From contig QPIL01000114.1 of assembly GCA_003666325.1 (NCBI GenBank), positions 1-60,522 on the forward strand: 60,522 bases of DNA, read 5' to 3'. Below the pieces are notes generated by a model. That model had not been told where the DNA came from, searched no databases, and was given only the letters and a program-made list of their open reading frames with translations. How positions within the stretch are numbered: the stretch's first letter is position 1; the number at the start of each line of letters is the position of its first letter. Source of the stretch: Methylococcales symbiont of Iophon sp. n. MRB-2018 (GTDB taxonomy: Bacteria > Pseudomonadota > Gammaproteobacteria > Methylococcales > Methylomonadaceae). This document shows, piece by piece, positions 50,275-58,918 of this stretch. Both the position numbers and the translations under genes were made by a program.

Positions 50275-50383
50275 AAACATAAAGTCTAGCGCTTTGTGTT
50301 GGGTGAAGTTTTGTAGGCATTGTTGGCGAAATTCTTGTTCTGTTGCACCTTCTTTGGCACAGATAAATGCCCATGGAAGTATG
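50275..50383 (-). pseudogene. Duplicated 3' scrap of type I-F cas1
   Basis: Nearly identical to 51057-51163, the 3' part of the intact cas1 (region encoding LPWAFICAKEGATEQEF), with two or three base changes. Lacks the rest of the gene. It lies directly upstream of antitoxin copy A, whereas in copy B the toxin-antitoxin module is upstream of cas1, so the segments have been reordered. Confidence 0.8.
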
Positions 50384-50542
50384 GGTAAATTTTAAAACAT
50401 GGGTTGCTTTGATTGTTTTTACAGTTAAATTTTTATTGTGATTTCTCTATCCAGCCTCTAATCTCTGTTGCTGGTGCATCTATTCTAAGTTGTAAAATTC
50501 GTGTTGTTTTTTATTCTTGGCTACCTTAGCTTTTTCTAATTT
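50384..50542. other. Unidentified 159 bp between cas scraps
   Basis: Non-matching sequence between the cas1 scrap and the 44 bp repeat. On the minus strand a 25-codon frame ending RIDAPATEIRGWIEKSQ is open but has no start; it might be the tail of a lost transposase or other gene. I cannot identify it. Confidence 0.3.
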
Positions 50543-50586
50543 CCTAGATTCGCATAATAAGTGCACCACTTACATTTGAAAACAAG
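50543..50586 (-). repeat. 44 bp sequence at the cas2-3 break point
   Basis: Identical to 84-127 in inverted orientation. The cas2-3 reading frame runs into it and ends within it after the codons for EGNTP, so it marks the event that truncated the gene. Confidence 0.65.
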
Positions 50587-51016
50587 GTGTATTGCCCTCT
50601 AATGCTTGATAATTTTTATTGAGTAATAAAATATTCGCCTTGCCAAAGTCGTGAAAAAGACCTGCGATTGCTGCGGCTGATGCAATAATTTCTGTGGTGA
50701 GTATATTTGATGTTTCCCCTATAAATCTTTCTTGAAGTGTATAATTCACCTGCACCACCCCCTCACCATTAAATTTATCTTGCTGACCCACCACCCATAA
50801 AAGCTCACTCCGACTACGGCTTCTAATCCAATGACAACTCACTGCCGTATTTTTACTGGCTGTTTTTCTTAATAATTTCTTAACCGCTTGCAAGCCTTCT
50901 GCTGTTATCACGGTTTGCCATGTGTTGTTGCCTATGCGGCCTGCGAAGGCATCTAGTACGCGCCTTGTTCTGTTAAGGGCTTTTTTCTCGCATTGGGATA
51001 CGAGGGTGACCATCAT
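50570..51016 (-). pseudogene. cas3: Truncated type I-F cas2-3
   Basis: The first 143 or so codons of the I-F Cas2-Cas3 fusion: the N-terminal Cas2-like domain (VTLVSQCEKKALNRTRRVLDAF) and the beginning of the HD nuclease domain (GLFHDFGKANIL). The real protein exceeds 1000 residues; here it ends abruptly at the 44 bp repeat with a read-through of CFQM. The helicase is gone, so interference is impossible from this copy, but the Cas2 domain is complete. Its start overlaps the cas1 stop by 4 bp, the normal I-F arrangement. Confidence 0.9.
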
Positions 51017-51948
51017 AATTGGTCTGCTTCGGCACAGATTTGTTTGATACTGTCAAACATAAAGTCTAGCGCTTTGTGTTGGGTGAAGTTTTGTAGGCAT
51101 TGCTGGCGAAATTCTTGTTCTGTTGCACCTTCTTTGGCGCAGATAAATGCCCATGGAAGTATGAGGGTGTCTTTTATTAAATCGGCGACATCAAACACCA
51201 GTGCGCCTCGGCGGGTTTTACCGTGCATTACTGCAAAGCCGTGTGGGATACCTAACACCCAAAGTGTGGTGGCAGCTAGGCCATAAGCTAGATAGTTGCC
51301 ATGATTTAAAAAGGCATTGGCATCATCATTGGTATCGCGCCTGCGGGTAAAGCCAGCCATTTTGGTATTTGTGGCAGCTATTCGATATAAATTTTTGGTG
51401 AGTGCCATTTCATCAGTAAGTAACTTGTTAACGGTGTTGGCATTGTTTATTTTAAGTGCGAATTGTGTAAGCAATTCATTATCTGCTTGAAAACCTTCAG
51501 CACGAAGATCTTTATCCTTATTCCATACCGTCTGCATGTAGTCGATTCGCCATAGTTGGAATTGTTTGGCTACTTTTAGGCGTTTGTCTTCTTCAAACCA
51601 AAATGACATCCATGCTTGTATATATTCTGTGGGGCGATATTCGCTTTGTGGTGATAGCCATTCTATTTCATTGGCGGCGATTAAGGGGGTGCCGCCACTG
51701 CCGCTAAAACCTATTAACACTCCTGCTTGTGCTAACATTCTTACCGCAGCTTGGGTTATTGATGTGCCTGTTCCTAGTAATATGCAGGTGGTGTTTGCTA
51801 TTGGGATATTCCAATACTGTTTTTCGGCATCGGCTTCGGTTAAGTATAATACTCGACCATCTTTTTGCATGACTCGGCATTTATCCAGATAGTAGATATT
51901 GGCTCGTTTGGAGTGTAAAATTGCTTTTAAATCTGTTAATTGTTCCAT
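51013..51948 (-). CDS. cas1: Cas1, type I-F
   Basis: Protein of 311 residues, close to the usual I-F Cas1 length. The start LKAILHSKRANIYYLDKCRV and GVLIGFSGSGGTPL are typical of this subtype. Active-site residues are all present: Glu in LLTDEMALTKNLYR, His in AVMHGKTRRGALVF and Asp in FDVADLIKD. Intact despite the decay of the rest of the I-F operon. It is followed by the truncated cas2-3 and preceded by toxin-antitoxin copy B. Codon by codon it shows no sign of frameshift. Confidence 0.94.
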   Translation of the reverse strand: MEQLTDLKAILHSKRANIYYLDKCRVMQKDGRVLYLTEADAEKQYWNIPIANTTCILLGTGTSITQAAVRMLAQAGVLIGFSGSGGTPLIAANEIEWLSPQSEYRPTEYIQAWMSFWFEEDKRLKVAKQFQLWRIDYMQTVWNKDKDLRAEGFQADNELLTQFALKINNANTVNKLLTDEMALTKNLYRIAATNTKMAGFTRRRDTNDDANAFLNHGNYLAYGLAATTLWVLGIPHGFAVMHGKTRRGALVFDVADLIKDTLILPWAFICAKEGATEQEFRQQCLQNFTQHKALDFMFDSIKQICAEADQL

Positions 51949-51984
51949 TATGTAACCACTCTAACTCACCGTATAGGGAATAAT

Positions 51985-52278
51985 TTACCAGCGACTCGGT
52001 AATTTTCTTGATGTGTGAAATACTCGCAATATTTCTATATTACGGTTATGTACTCTATAGGGAATGATATAGGGTAAATTATCAATTATTAATTCTCTTG
52101 TGCCTGTGATTCTTCCTGGGCGACCTAATGATGGGTTATTTCCCAATAACTCAACCGTTATACGAATTTTTTGAACCATTTTTTTGGCTGCGGGTAAAGA
52201 GTCGGTCGCTATGTGCTGCGCTTCATCATCTAGGTTTATTAAGGCTTTGTTTAACCAGCGGATATTTAGAGATGTCAT
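51985..52278 (-). CDS. RelE/ParE-family toxin, copy B
   Basis: 97 residues, 96 identical to copy A. Located 36 bp upstream of the I-F cas1 start on the same strand, so cas1 may be read from the toxin-antitoxin promoter. The near identity extends beyond the genes (about 51979-52595 against 49622-50240), showing a recent duplication of some 600 bp. Confidence 0.88.
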   Translation of the reverse strand: MTSLNIRWLNKALINLDDEAQHIATDSLPAAKKMVQKIRITVELLGNNPSLGRPGRITGTRELIIDNLPYIIPYRVHNRNIEILRVFHTSRKLPSRW

Positions 52279-52297
52279 GTTTTGTTAGTGTTCCTTG

Positions 52298-52528
52298 CTA
52301 TGACCATTTATTGAAGACACCATCTATTTGTTTTTTATTGGCAAAATCACCGTTTTCAACCTCAATTAAAGCTTCTTTAATTTCGTTCATTTGCCATTCA
52401 TTTAATGCTATATATTTTTCTATCGCATCTACGGCAAGAAAAGACTTTGTTCTGTTGGATATAGCTGCTAGTTTATTTAAGCGATTCTTCAAAGTTTCAT
52501 CTAGCCTAATCGTCATGGTGGTGGTCAT
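52298..52528 (-). CDS. Ribbon-helix-helix antitoxin, copy B
   Basis: 76 residues from the ATG at 52528, identical in sequence to copy A, with the same AAGG ribosome site. The same upstream AT-rich promoter segment is retained up to about 52595, after which the copies diverge; 52596-52700 holds nothing I can identify. Confidence 0.85.
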   Translation of the reverse strand: MTTTMTIRLDETLKNRLNKLAAISNRTKSFLAVDAIEKYIALNEWQMNEIKEALIEVENGDFANKKQIDGVFNKWS

Positions 52529-52700
52529 AATTTTTACCTTATTTAAAGTTACATCCAAAATATATTACAATGTACACAATATAACACATTATTATTGGGT
52601 CTATGTTGAATAGAGTGGGTAATTAAATTTTAGTTTTCCACTAGGTAAGTAAATCATATTAATGAAGTTGTTGATATTTCGGAAACCTCTCCCCATTTTT

Positions 52701-53309
52701 TCATTTAAGCTGACTTTCTTCTTCAATTAACTGTTTCATAACTTCAATTATCTTTTTATGTGAGCCTGCTAAAGGCCCATTGGTTTTATATTTTCCATTA
52801 ATAACAATGGCAGGAACGCCTGTAATACCATATCGTGGAGCCATAGCTTTGGCTTGACGTAATTTAGCATCGACTAAAAAAGAATTAAAAGAGTTGTGGA
52901 ATGCTGTTTCATCTACGCCGTGGGCAATAAAAAATTCAGCTATTTGATCTTCACTGCTTAGTTTTTGTTTTTTATTTTGAATGGCATCAAAGAAATCAGC
53001 ATGAATTTTATCAACCACACCCAATGCTTCGGCTACAAAATAAGCTTTTGCATGTTTGCCCCATAAGTTACCAAATATTGCGGGTTGGCGGATAAATTCA
53101 ACATTTTCAGGCATGGTTTTTATCCATTCTGCCAGTTCATATTCAAAGCTATAACAATGAGGACAGCCATACCAAAAAAACTCTATAATTTCTATTTTGT
53201 CTTGATTTTGAGTGGGGTGGGCGGGTGTTAAGGTTTCGTAACCCAGTGACTCAGCATGTAAAGTTGCTGATAATGAAAATAATATGAAAAATGCTATGTT
53301 TTTAAACAT
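52701..53309 (-). CDS. dsbA: Thiol:disulfide interchange protein DsbA
   Basis: Periplasmic disulfide oxidant of 202 residues with a cleavable signal (about 1-19, ending LHA-ES). Active site CPHC follows FFWYGCPHCYSFE, and the cis-Pro loop is GVPAIVINGKY. It introduces disulfides into exported proteins. Downstream of the cytochrome c4 gene on the same strand but separated by 227 bp with hairpins, so probably a separate transcript. Confidence 0.94.
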   Translation of the reverse strand: MFKNIAFFILFSLSATLHAESLGYETLTPAHPTQNQDKIEIIEFFWYGCPHCYSFEYELAEWIKTMPENVEFIRQPAIFGNLWGKHAKAYFVAEALGVVDKIHADFFDAIQNKKQKLSSEDQIAEFFIAHGVDETAFHNSFNSFLVDAKLRQAKAMAPRYGITGVPAIVINGKYKTNGPLAGSHKKIIEVMKQLIEEESQLK

Positions 53310-53484
53310 TTTATAGGTCTCCGTAGATAATAATGGATTTAAAAAAAGTGGTGTTTTAACGGTTTTGCTTAGGTGGGTGTTTTACAAATTGTAGCTTGTA
53401 TAAAACGTAGTGGAATACGGTTTTTTTTGACTTCGTGCCTTTGTTTTAGGCTATAAACCCCATACGGGGTACGTTTTTTAGAAT

Positions 53485-53529
53485 AATGGGGACAGGCTTT
53501 CTTAAAAAGTAGCCTGTCCCCATTTTTTT
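53485..53529 (+). terminator. Strong hairpin with T-tract between cytochrome c4 and dsbA
   Basis: AATGGGGACAGGCT pairs perfectly with AGCCTGTCCCCATT (14 bp stem), followed by TTTTTTT on the plus strand. It lies between two minus-strand genes, so its T-tract is on the opposite strand from the genes it would end; it may work in both directions or be a dispersed hairpin repeat. A second small stem (CCCCATACGGGG) lies just left of it. Confidence 0.6.
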
Positions 53530-53536
53530 CGGCAAT

Positions 53537-54220
53537 TTACTTCATCATTGATATATAAAAAGCAACTGCTTTGATTTCTTTCTCGGTCATTTTTTTAGCA
53601 ATCAAATGCATCATATTATCTGGTAGATTACTTCGATTTCCTTTTTTAAAGTCAGTCAATGCTTTAATTATATAATCTGAATGCTGGCTTTTGATTGATG
53701 GAAATGATGAGGGTTTATTGCCTTCTGCTTTTGGGCCGTGACAGGCAATACAAGCAGAAACTTTAGATTTTAAATTACCATTGCGATATAAATTAGCGCC
53801 TAATAGCAGTAATTCTTTAACTTCTTCTGCGTTCTTTTCGGCAGTAGCTTCTTCGTCGTCATCATCGTCATCGTCAGAAAATATAACGGGGGGTAGGTTG
53901 GCTGAAATGGTTTGAGATGCATAATAAGCGGATATATCTTGCATGGATTGATCATCCAAAGCCATGGCTAATGCTGCCATCATGGGTGCATTTCTTTCTC
54001 CGTCTTTAAAATCTTTTAACTGTCTATATAGATAGCCCTCATGTTGTCCAGCAAGTTTTGGAAATGTAGCCACCACGCTATTACCATTTTCTCCATGACA
54101 GTTTGCACAGTTAGCTGTTTTTTCTTTTCCTGCTGAAATACTACCTTTTGCCTGAACCAATGCTGGCGTTATTAAAATTGCGAGTGTCAATGGAAAAACA
54201 AGTAGTTTTTTGAGCATCAT
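53537..54220 (-). CDS. Cytochrome c4 (diheme)
   Basis: Periplasmic diheme cytochrome of 227 residues with a signal peptide (about 1-24) and two class I heme sites, CANCH near residue 37 and CIACH near residue 158. Distal Met ligands are likely in NAPMMAALA and DNMMHLI. The linker between domains carries a run of seven Asp followed by acidic residues, which is unusual. Cytochrome c4 passes electrons to terminal oxidases. Divergent from yihA, the usual neighbour. Confidence 0.92.
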   Translation of the reverse strand: MMLKKLLVFPLTLAILITPALVQAKGSISAGKEKTANCANCHGENGNSVVATFPKLAGQHEGYLYRQLKDFKDGERNAPMMAALAMALDDQSMQDISAYYASQTISANLPPVIFSDDDDDDDEEATAEKNAEEVKELLLLGANLYRNGNLKSKVSACIACHGPKAEGNKPSSFPSIKSQHSDYIIKALTDFKKGNRSNLPDNMMHLIAKKMTEKEIKAVAFYISMMK

Positions 54221-54323
54221 ATTCCCCTTGGGAGTTGGTATATTTAGCGATTAGTTAGCATTAATTACTCAACCCTAACCATGTTGAAGTATATAATAAC
54301 TGAATTTTACTCGCGAGAGAACG

Positions 54324-54935
54324 ATGAATCCAGTTTATCAGCAAGCTAAGTTTATCAGTAGTGCGCCTAAACTGATTGATGCACCAGAAGATAAAGGTAA
54401 AGAGATTGCTTTTGCTGGGCGTTCAAATGCTGGAAAATCCAGTGCAATTAATACCTTGACTCGGCAAAAATCTTTGGCGCGAATTAGTAAAACCCCTGGG
54501 AGAACACAATTACTTAATTTTTTTGAAATTGATGATGAGCGAAAGTTTGTTGATTTGCCGGGGTATGGTTATGCAAAAGTACCTTTGAGTGTTAAAAAAC
54601 TATGGCATCAAATGATGGAGAGTTATTTACATAAGCGCAAGGCTCTGTGTGGCATTGTATTGGTGATGGATGTTAGACATCCTCTGACTGATTTTGACAT
54701 GCAAATGATTGAATGGTGTGAGCATTCTCGTCTGCCTTTACATATTTTATTAACTAAGGCTGATAAGTTAAATTTTGGCGCTGCTAAAAACACTTTGTTA
54801 AAGGTACAAAGGGAGTTGTCAGAAATTGATGTTTTCGTGTCGTTGCAATTATTTTCGTCGTTAAAGAAAACAGGTATTGATGAGGTTCATTCCGTTCTTG
54901 ATCAGTGGTTTGGTTTTAGTAATGACGGCATTTAA
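54324..54935 (+). CDS. engB: Ribosome biogenesis GTPase YihA/YsxC
   Basis: Essential GTPase of 203 residues needed for 50S assembly. G1 [10 protein letters not shown]3 DLPGYGYA and G4 TKAD are in order; the switch region [11 protein letters not shown] is typical. Divergent from cytochrome c4, as in many gammaproteobacteria. Followed by the end of recC in convergent orientation, 109 bp away. Confidence 0.95.
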   Translation: MNPVYQQAKFISSAPKLIDAPEDKGKEIAFAGRSNAGKSSAINTLTRQKSLARISKTPGRTQLLNFFEIDDERKFVDLPGYGYAKVPLSVKKLWHQMMESYLHKRKALCGIVLVMDVRHPLTDFDMQMIEWCEHSRLPLHILLTKADKLNFGAAKNTLLKVQRELSEIDVFVSLQLFSSLKKTGIDEVHSVLDQWFGFSNDGI

Positions 54936-55044
54936 TACCCTTTTCAAAGATCAATATCTGCATGTTTTTGGTTTATTTTCTGGTAGATATTATCTTATTG
55001 CTGGTCTGTGTCGGCTGGTAAATTATCGGTTACTAGCGATTTTT

Positions 55045-58000
55045 TTAAGGATTGTGACTGCCTTGAATGGATTCCCAAACAGGTAATAGTAGGTTTTTGC
55101 ATTGTTCTTCAAAATCGTCCCCAAGTATCTCCGTTAAGGTTTCAAGGTTTTTATAAGTTTGATAAAGTTGCTGCATATATCTATCGTAATCTACTTCTTT
55201 TAACAACATTTCTTCTGCCATTTTCATTGCAGGTTTTGATGCTCGACTACTTTGTTTAAGTTTTCTTTTTTGTTTGATATATGCAAATGATGTTTCGGTA
55301 AAAAATGCATTAGGTTGTTGTAAGCCTTGTATATAAATTTTAATTAATTGTTTTAAATGGGTTGTTTGCGCCATTTTAGATGAAAAAATTAAATTTTCAT
55401 TGGTTGATAGTAAATGGGTGTTTTGTGTTTGTATTTGATTAATCATTAAATGGTGTAGCCATGCCAGCATAAAGTCTTTGCCTTTTAATGTGCTGTAGCG
55501 ATAAATCAGGCTTCCATGATGATGAATATTTGATAGTTTACCAATCAAACGATAGTCGCCTACCATACAGTCAAGCTGTCTATCTTCTTGTCTTTGTCCC
55601 AGTTCTTGTTGTTTGATTAAGGTAACAAATTCCTCAATGGATTGTTGCTGTTGTTGAAAGGCTAATTTACCCGTAGCCCCAGAAAGCCACAGGCCTTGTG
55701 CTTGTAATTTTTTTAAAGAAAATTGTTTCCCTGTGACTAGGTGTTCAATCCATTGCCGATTTATACTGTATGCCTCTAGTGGGTTAATTGAAAAGGGTTC
55801 TCGTTCTTCTGTTTGGCTTGAAATCTCGGTAAAACGAAGTCCTAATTGTTGTTGAAAAAAGTATTGCTGTGGTTGACGATAAAAAGCAAATAAGGCGTTA
55901 ATATCTACTGTGGTTGTTTCTTTGGTTTTAAGTTTTCCTTGCCACCAATGCGCATTTATTGGCTGGTTTTTTTGTAAGGATTGTGCTGTTTTACAATCAC
56001 TTTGTGAATAGCTGAATAACTCTGGCTGGTCAATAAAATAACGGGGGCTAAATGCTTGCAGAGGATGTTTACAGACTAGCGTTGTTATTTGATAATAATT
56101 TTCCATGACATCTAATAGTTCACTGACGACTACTGAAGGCGGTATTTCTGTATCATGCCGATTAGATTGTCCAATGAAGGTGATAATCAATTGTTTTCTG
56201 GCTGATAGTATAATTTCTAAAAATTGATAGCGATCATCAGATCTTCGGGAGCGATCACCTTTACGAAAATTTTGACCAATTAAATCAAAACTAGGATAGC
56301 GGTCTATTTTAGGAAATTCAGCTTCATTCAGTCCCAATAAGGCAATCACTTTAAAAGGGATGGAGCGCATCGGTAACATGGAACAAAAAGTGAGCTGACC
56401 GCGTAAAAAACCATTGGCTGTTTTACTTTCAGACATGCAACTTTCTAGCCAGACTAGGATAACGTCTAGTGTTAGTTTTCCAGTATGGTATTGAGACGGT
56501 GCCTGTAGTTGTTGTAATAATTGGTATAGTTGTTGTTGCTGGTTTTGTTGTTCTGATGTTTTCGCTGATAGTAATTGGTTAGCATAAAAATAGAGTCGCT
56601 GACTCCAATGTAATAATGTGCTTTCTTGGCCTAATTCTTCACTGGCTTTAAATAATAATTGAATAAAGTCATTAAGACGACCTAATACTAATGCTGAAAT
56701 ACCTTCTATTTCTGGATAGGGTAAAACCCCATCAATAAAGCCATCATCATTTCCTACGGCATAACCCATTAATAAGCGATCTAACGTTGCTTGCCAGGTG
56801 TTTTGGCTAAACTCAGGTAAGCCTAATTGGTTTTTATGTGCGGCTGATTTGCCCCAACGCACTTGGGTATGAGAAACCCAATGTTTAATCAGATCTAGCT
56901 CTGATTCAGTAATAGAAAATTTCTGTAACACCAACGGTTGTTCCAGTAAATCCATTACACTTTGCCATCCAAAGCGACTTTGCGAAAGGGATAAAAATCG
57001 AATAAAACTATCTAAAACGCCATTGCTTAGTCGTAAACTTCGATCAGCAATAGCATGTTGAATGTCATTGAATACTGCTGAAATAAGAGGTGCATATTGT
57101 TGTATATCGGGTGCCATAACTACAATGTCACGCAACTCCAGACTACTGTCTTGTTCTAGGGCGTTTAGCAGTTGGTCTTTTAATACTTCAACCTCACGCA
57201 TTTTAGAATGACAAGCATGAATGCTAATGCTTTTGTCATTAATTAAAGGTTGAGGGGTGGTTTGATTGTTTAAAATATCATTTTGTAACTGTTGTAAATT
57301 ACTCTGGGCATCTGCTGCTTGATAACTTTCGGGTTGGTGGTTGAAGTGGGCTTGCTCTAGTAACATTTGCTGAAATTCACGGCCCTGTTGTCCCAAGGCA
57401 GATAACAAAGGATGGCCTTGTGTATCATCGTTAGCCAGATATTTTTTATTAGCTAAATCTGCCCAATAGCCTTGTGCAGGATTGAGTAAAAATAAATGAA
57501 TATCACAGTGTTTGGACAGGCTTTGTAGGTAATCTAAAAACAAGGGAGGTAAGGTATTTAATCCAAAAACAAAAATGCGTTCTGGCAGTTTTGTTGCGTA
57601 GACATCTTCTTTACTCTGATTAAGTTTTTTAATCACATTCAGCCACAAAGAACCTCTATGTTTATAGCCAATAGATGAGGTAATTTGGCTCCATAATGCA
57701 CGTTGCCATCGCTCATTATCAGTACCATAAAATAGCTGTCCTTTTTGCCAAAGTTCCAGCATATCAGGACGCATTATTTGATATTGATCAAACATCTGTG
57801 TCAGTTGACTGGATAACTGAAAGCGTTTTAAGGCTACATTTTCTGCGTTTAAATAATGGTGTAATTGAGGGTATATATGTTTATCTAAGTCTCGCAGTAA
57901 ATTCTCAAATCGCCATAACATAACCTCTCTGTCAAAGAAGTTATCATTAAGCTGAGAGTCTATTTTTGCGGCAAGGCTGCTAAAAAATTTACTAGGAAAT

Positions 58001-58188
58001 AAAAACTGATAATTAGCCCATATAGTAAAGTGACTGGCAAGTTGCTGAGATAACCAACGCTCCATGCCTTGGCTTTGGATAAGAAAAGTTTCTGCTGTCA
58101 ACGGATTTGATAGTGGCATGTTTTCAATCACTGTTATCAAGTGTGCCAACAAGTTTTCTGTTTTATTAGAGCTATGTAGGATGAACAC
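55045..58188 (-). CDS. recC: Exodeoxyribonuclease V subunit gamma
   Basis: RecC of 1047 residues. The N-terminal LHSSNKTENLL and SQGMERWLSQQLA, FGLNTLPPLFLDYL and the later PMRSIPFKVIALLGLNEAEFPK blocks are characteristic; RecC holds inactivated helicase folds, recognises Chi and guides strands to RecB and RecD. Slightly shorter than E. coli RecC (1122). recB and recD are not in the window, so they must be beyond its right side or elsewhere. RecBCD supplies prespacer fragments for many CRISPR systems, which may matter here. Confidence 0.95.
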   Translation of the reverse strand: MFILHSSNKTENLLAHLITVIENMPLSNPLTAETFLIQSQGMERWLSQQLASHFTIWANYQFLFPSKFFSSLAAKIDSQLNDNFFDREVMLWRFENLLRDLDKHIYPQLHHYLNAENVALKRFQLSSQLTQMFDQYQIMRPDMLELWQKGQLFYGTDNERWQRALWSQITSSIGYKHRGSLWLNVIKKLNQSKEDVYATKLPERIFVFGLNTLPPLFLDYLQSLSKHCDIHLFLLNPAQGYWADLANKKYLANDDTQGHPLLSALGQQGREFQQMLLEQAHFNHQPESYQAADAQSNLQQLQNDILNNQTTPQPLINDKSISIHACHSKMREVEVLKDQLLNALEQDSSLELRDIVVMAPDIQQYAPLISAVFNDIQHAIADRSLRLSNGVLDSFIRFLSLSQSRFGWQSVMDLLEQPLVLQKFSITESELDLIKHWVSHTQVRWGKSAAHKNQLGLPEFSQNTWQATLDRLLMGYAVGNDDGFIDGVLPYPEIEGISALVLGRLNDFIQLLFKASEELGQESTLLHWSQRLYFYANQLLSAKTSEQQNQQQQLYQLLQQLQAPSQYHTGKLTLDVILVWLESCMSESKTANGFLRGQLTFCSMLPMRSIPFKVIALLGLNEAEFPKIDRYPSFDLIGQNFRKGDRSRRSDDRYQFLEIILSARKQLIITFIGQSNRHDTEIPPSVVVSELLDVMENYYQITTLVCKHPLQAFSPRYFIDQPELFSYSQSDCKTAQSLQKNQPINAHWWQGKLKTKETTTVDINALFAFYRQPQQYFFQQQLGLRFTEISSQTEEREPFSINPLEAYSINRQWIEHLVTGKQFSLKKLQAQGLWLSGATGKLAFQQQQQSIEEFVTLIKQQELGQRQEDRQLDCMVGDYRLIGKLSNIHHHGSLIYRYSTLKGKDFMLAWLHHLMINQIQTQNTHLLSTNENLIFSSKMAQTTHLKQLIKIYIQGLQQPNAFFTETSFAYIKQKRKLKQSSRASKPAMKMAEEMLLKEVDYDRYMQQLYQTYKNLETLTEILGDDFEEQCKNLLLPVWESIQGSHNP

Positions 58189-58229
58189 GGCTTATCTCTG
58201 TTGTTTTAAATGCGGTAATGGGGAGCAAG

Positions 58230-58400
58230 TTATTTATCCATTCTGTAAATAATCTCATCCTCCTCAACAACATTTTCAATTGACGAGTCTTGTTGATTAA
58301 TATAGCTACCCCCCACAATAAACGCTAAAACTAAAAGATAGATAGCAGATGCAGTATATCTGACTTTTTTTGCAACGGAGTCTGGGTTATATTCTCGCAT
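58230..58400 (-). CDS. Small single-pass membrane protein
   Basis: An ATG at 58400 opens a 56-codon frame: basic N-terminus, one membrane helix (about 17-34, IYLLVLAFIVGGSY) and a strongly acidic tail (ENVVEEDEII). It lies 41 bp upstream of recC on the same strand and may be the first gene of that operon. I do not recognise the family. Confidence 0.5.
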   Translation of the reverse strand: MREYNPDSVAKKVRYTASAIYLLVLAFIVGGSYINQQDSSIENVVEEDEIIYRMDK

Positions 58401-58431
58401 CTGGGTAGCCTAAGTGAATCATTATATTAGG

Positions 58432-58575
58432 TTAAGGATTATACCTTTGTAGCCACAGTTTTTTTAATTTTAATGTAGCCCCTTTTGTTCGATGAATCGC
58501 TAGTGGGTCCCGTTCCCATTGTTCTTTTTGTTGGTGGTTTCCTTGCAAAACATCCTGTTTACATTGTGGTTGCAT
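58432..58575 (-). CDS. Possible 47-residue protein
   Basis: Open frame with an ATG at 58575, basic and rich in Gln/Lys (ends KLKKLWLQRYNP), no signal. It lies 31 bp before the small membrane-protein gene on the same strand. No family recognised; could be the remnant of a longer gene. The remaining upstream gap (58576-58918) holds an inverted repeat GCTGTAGAAA (58649) / TTTCTACAGC (58752) with GTTAGGC just beyond, and no gene. Confidence 0.35.
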   Translation of the reverse strand: MQPQCKQDVLQGNHQQKEQWERDPLAIHRTKGATLKLKKLWLQRYNP

Positions 58576-58918
58576 TTTATGTGTTAAATCAGTATGTTGT
58601 CAGAGTGCATCGAGCTTCTGCCAGCGGTCACTGAATTTGGCGTTTAAGCTGTAGAAAAACCTAACAGTAGGCGTTATTCTCAAAAAAACATATTTTTAAC
58701 TAGCTGATATTAAACAATATTTTTAAAAAAAGGTTTTTATAGAAAAACGGGGATTTCTACAGCCTCGTTAGGCTCCCCACTATCAACTTGCTTTTCTGAT
58801 ATATAAAATTACATATATCAAAAACCATACTGTTACTTGATATATAATTCAATGTTAGCAATATTTCTGACATAAGTTATTTCTTATATCAAAAACACGG
58901 CCTTAATTTGACACAAAT

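Noticed and set aside
49453-50395. Plus-strand frames of 69 and 207 codons opposite the toxin-antitoxin copy A
   Set aside because: They are antisense to well-supported genes and do not resemble any protein family I know; the same applies to 52128-52613.
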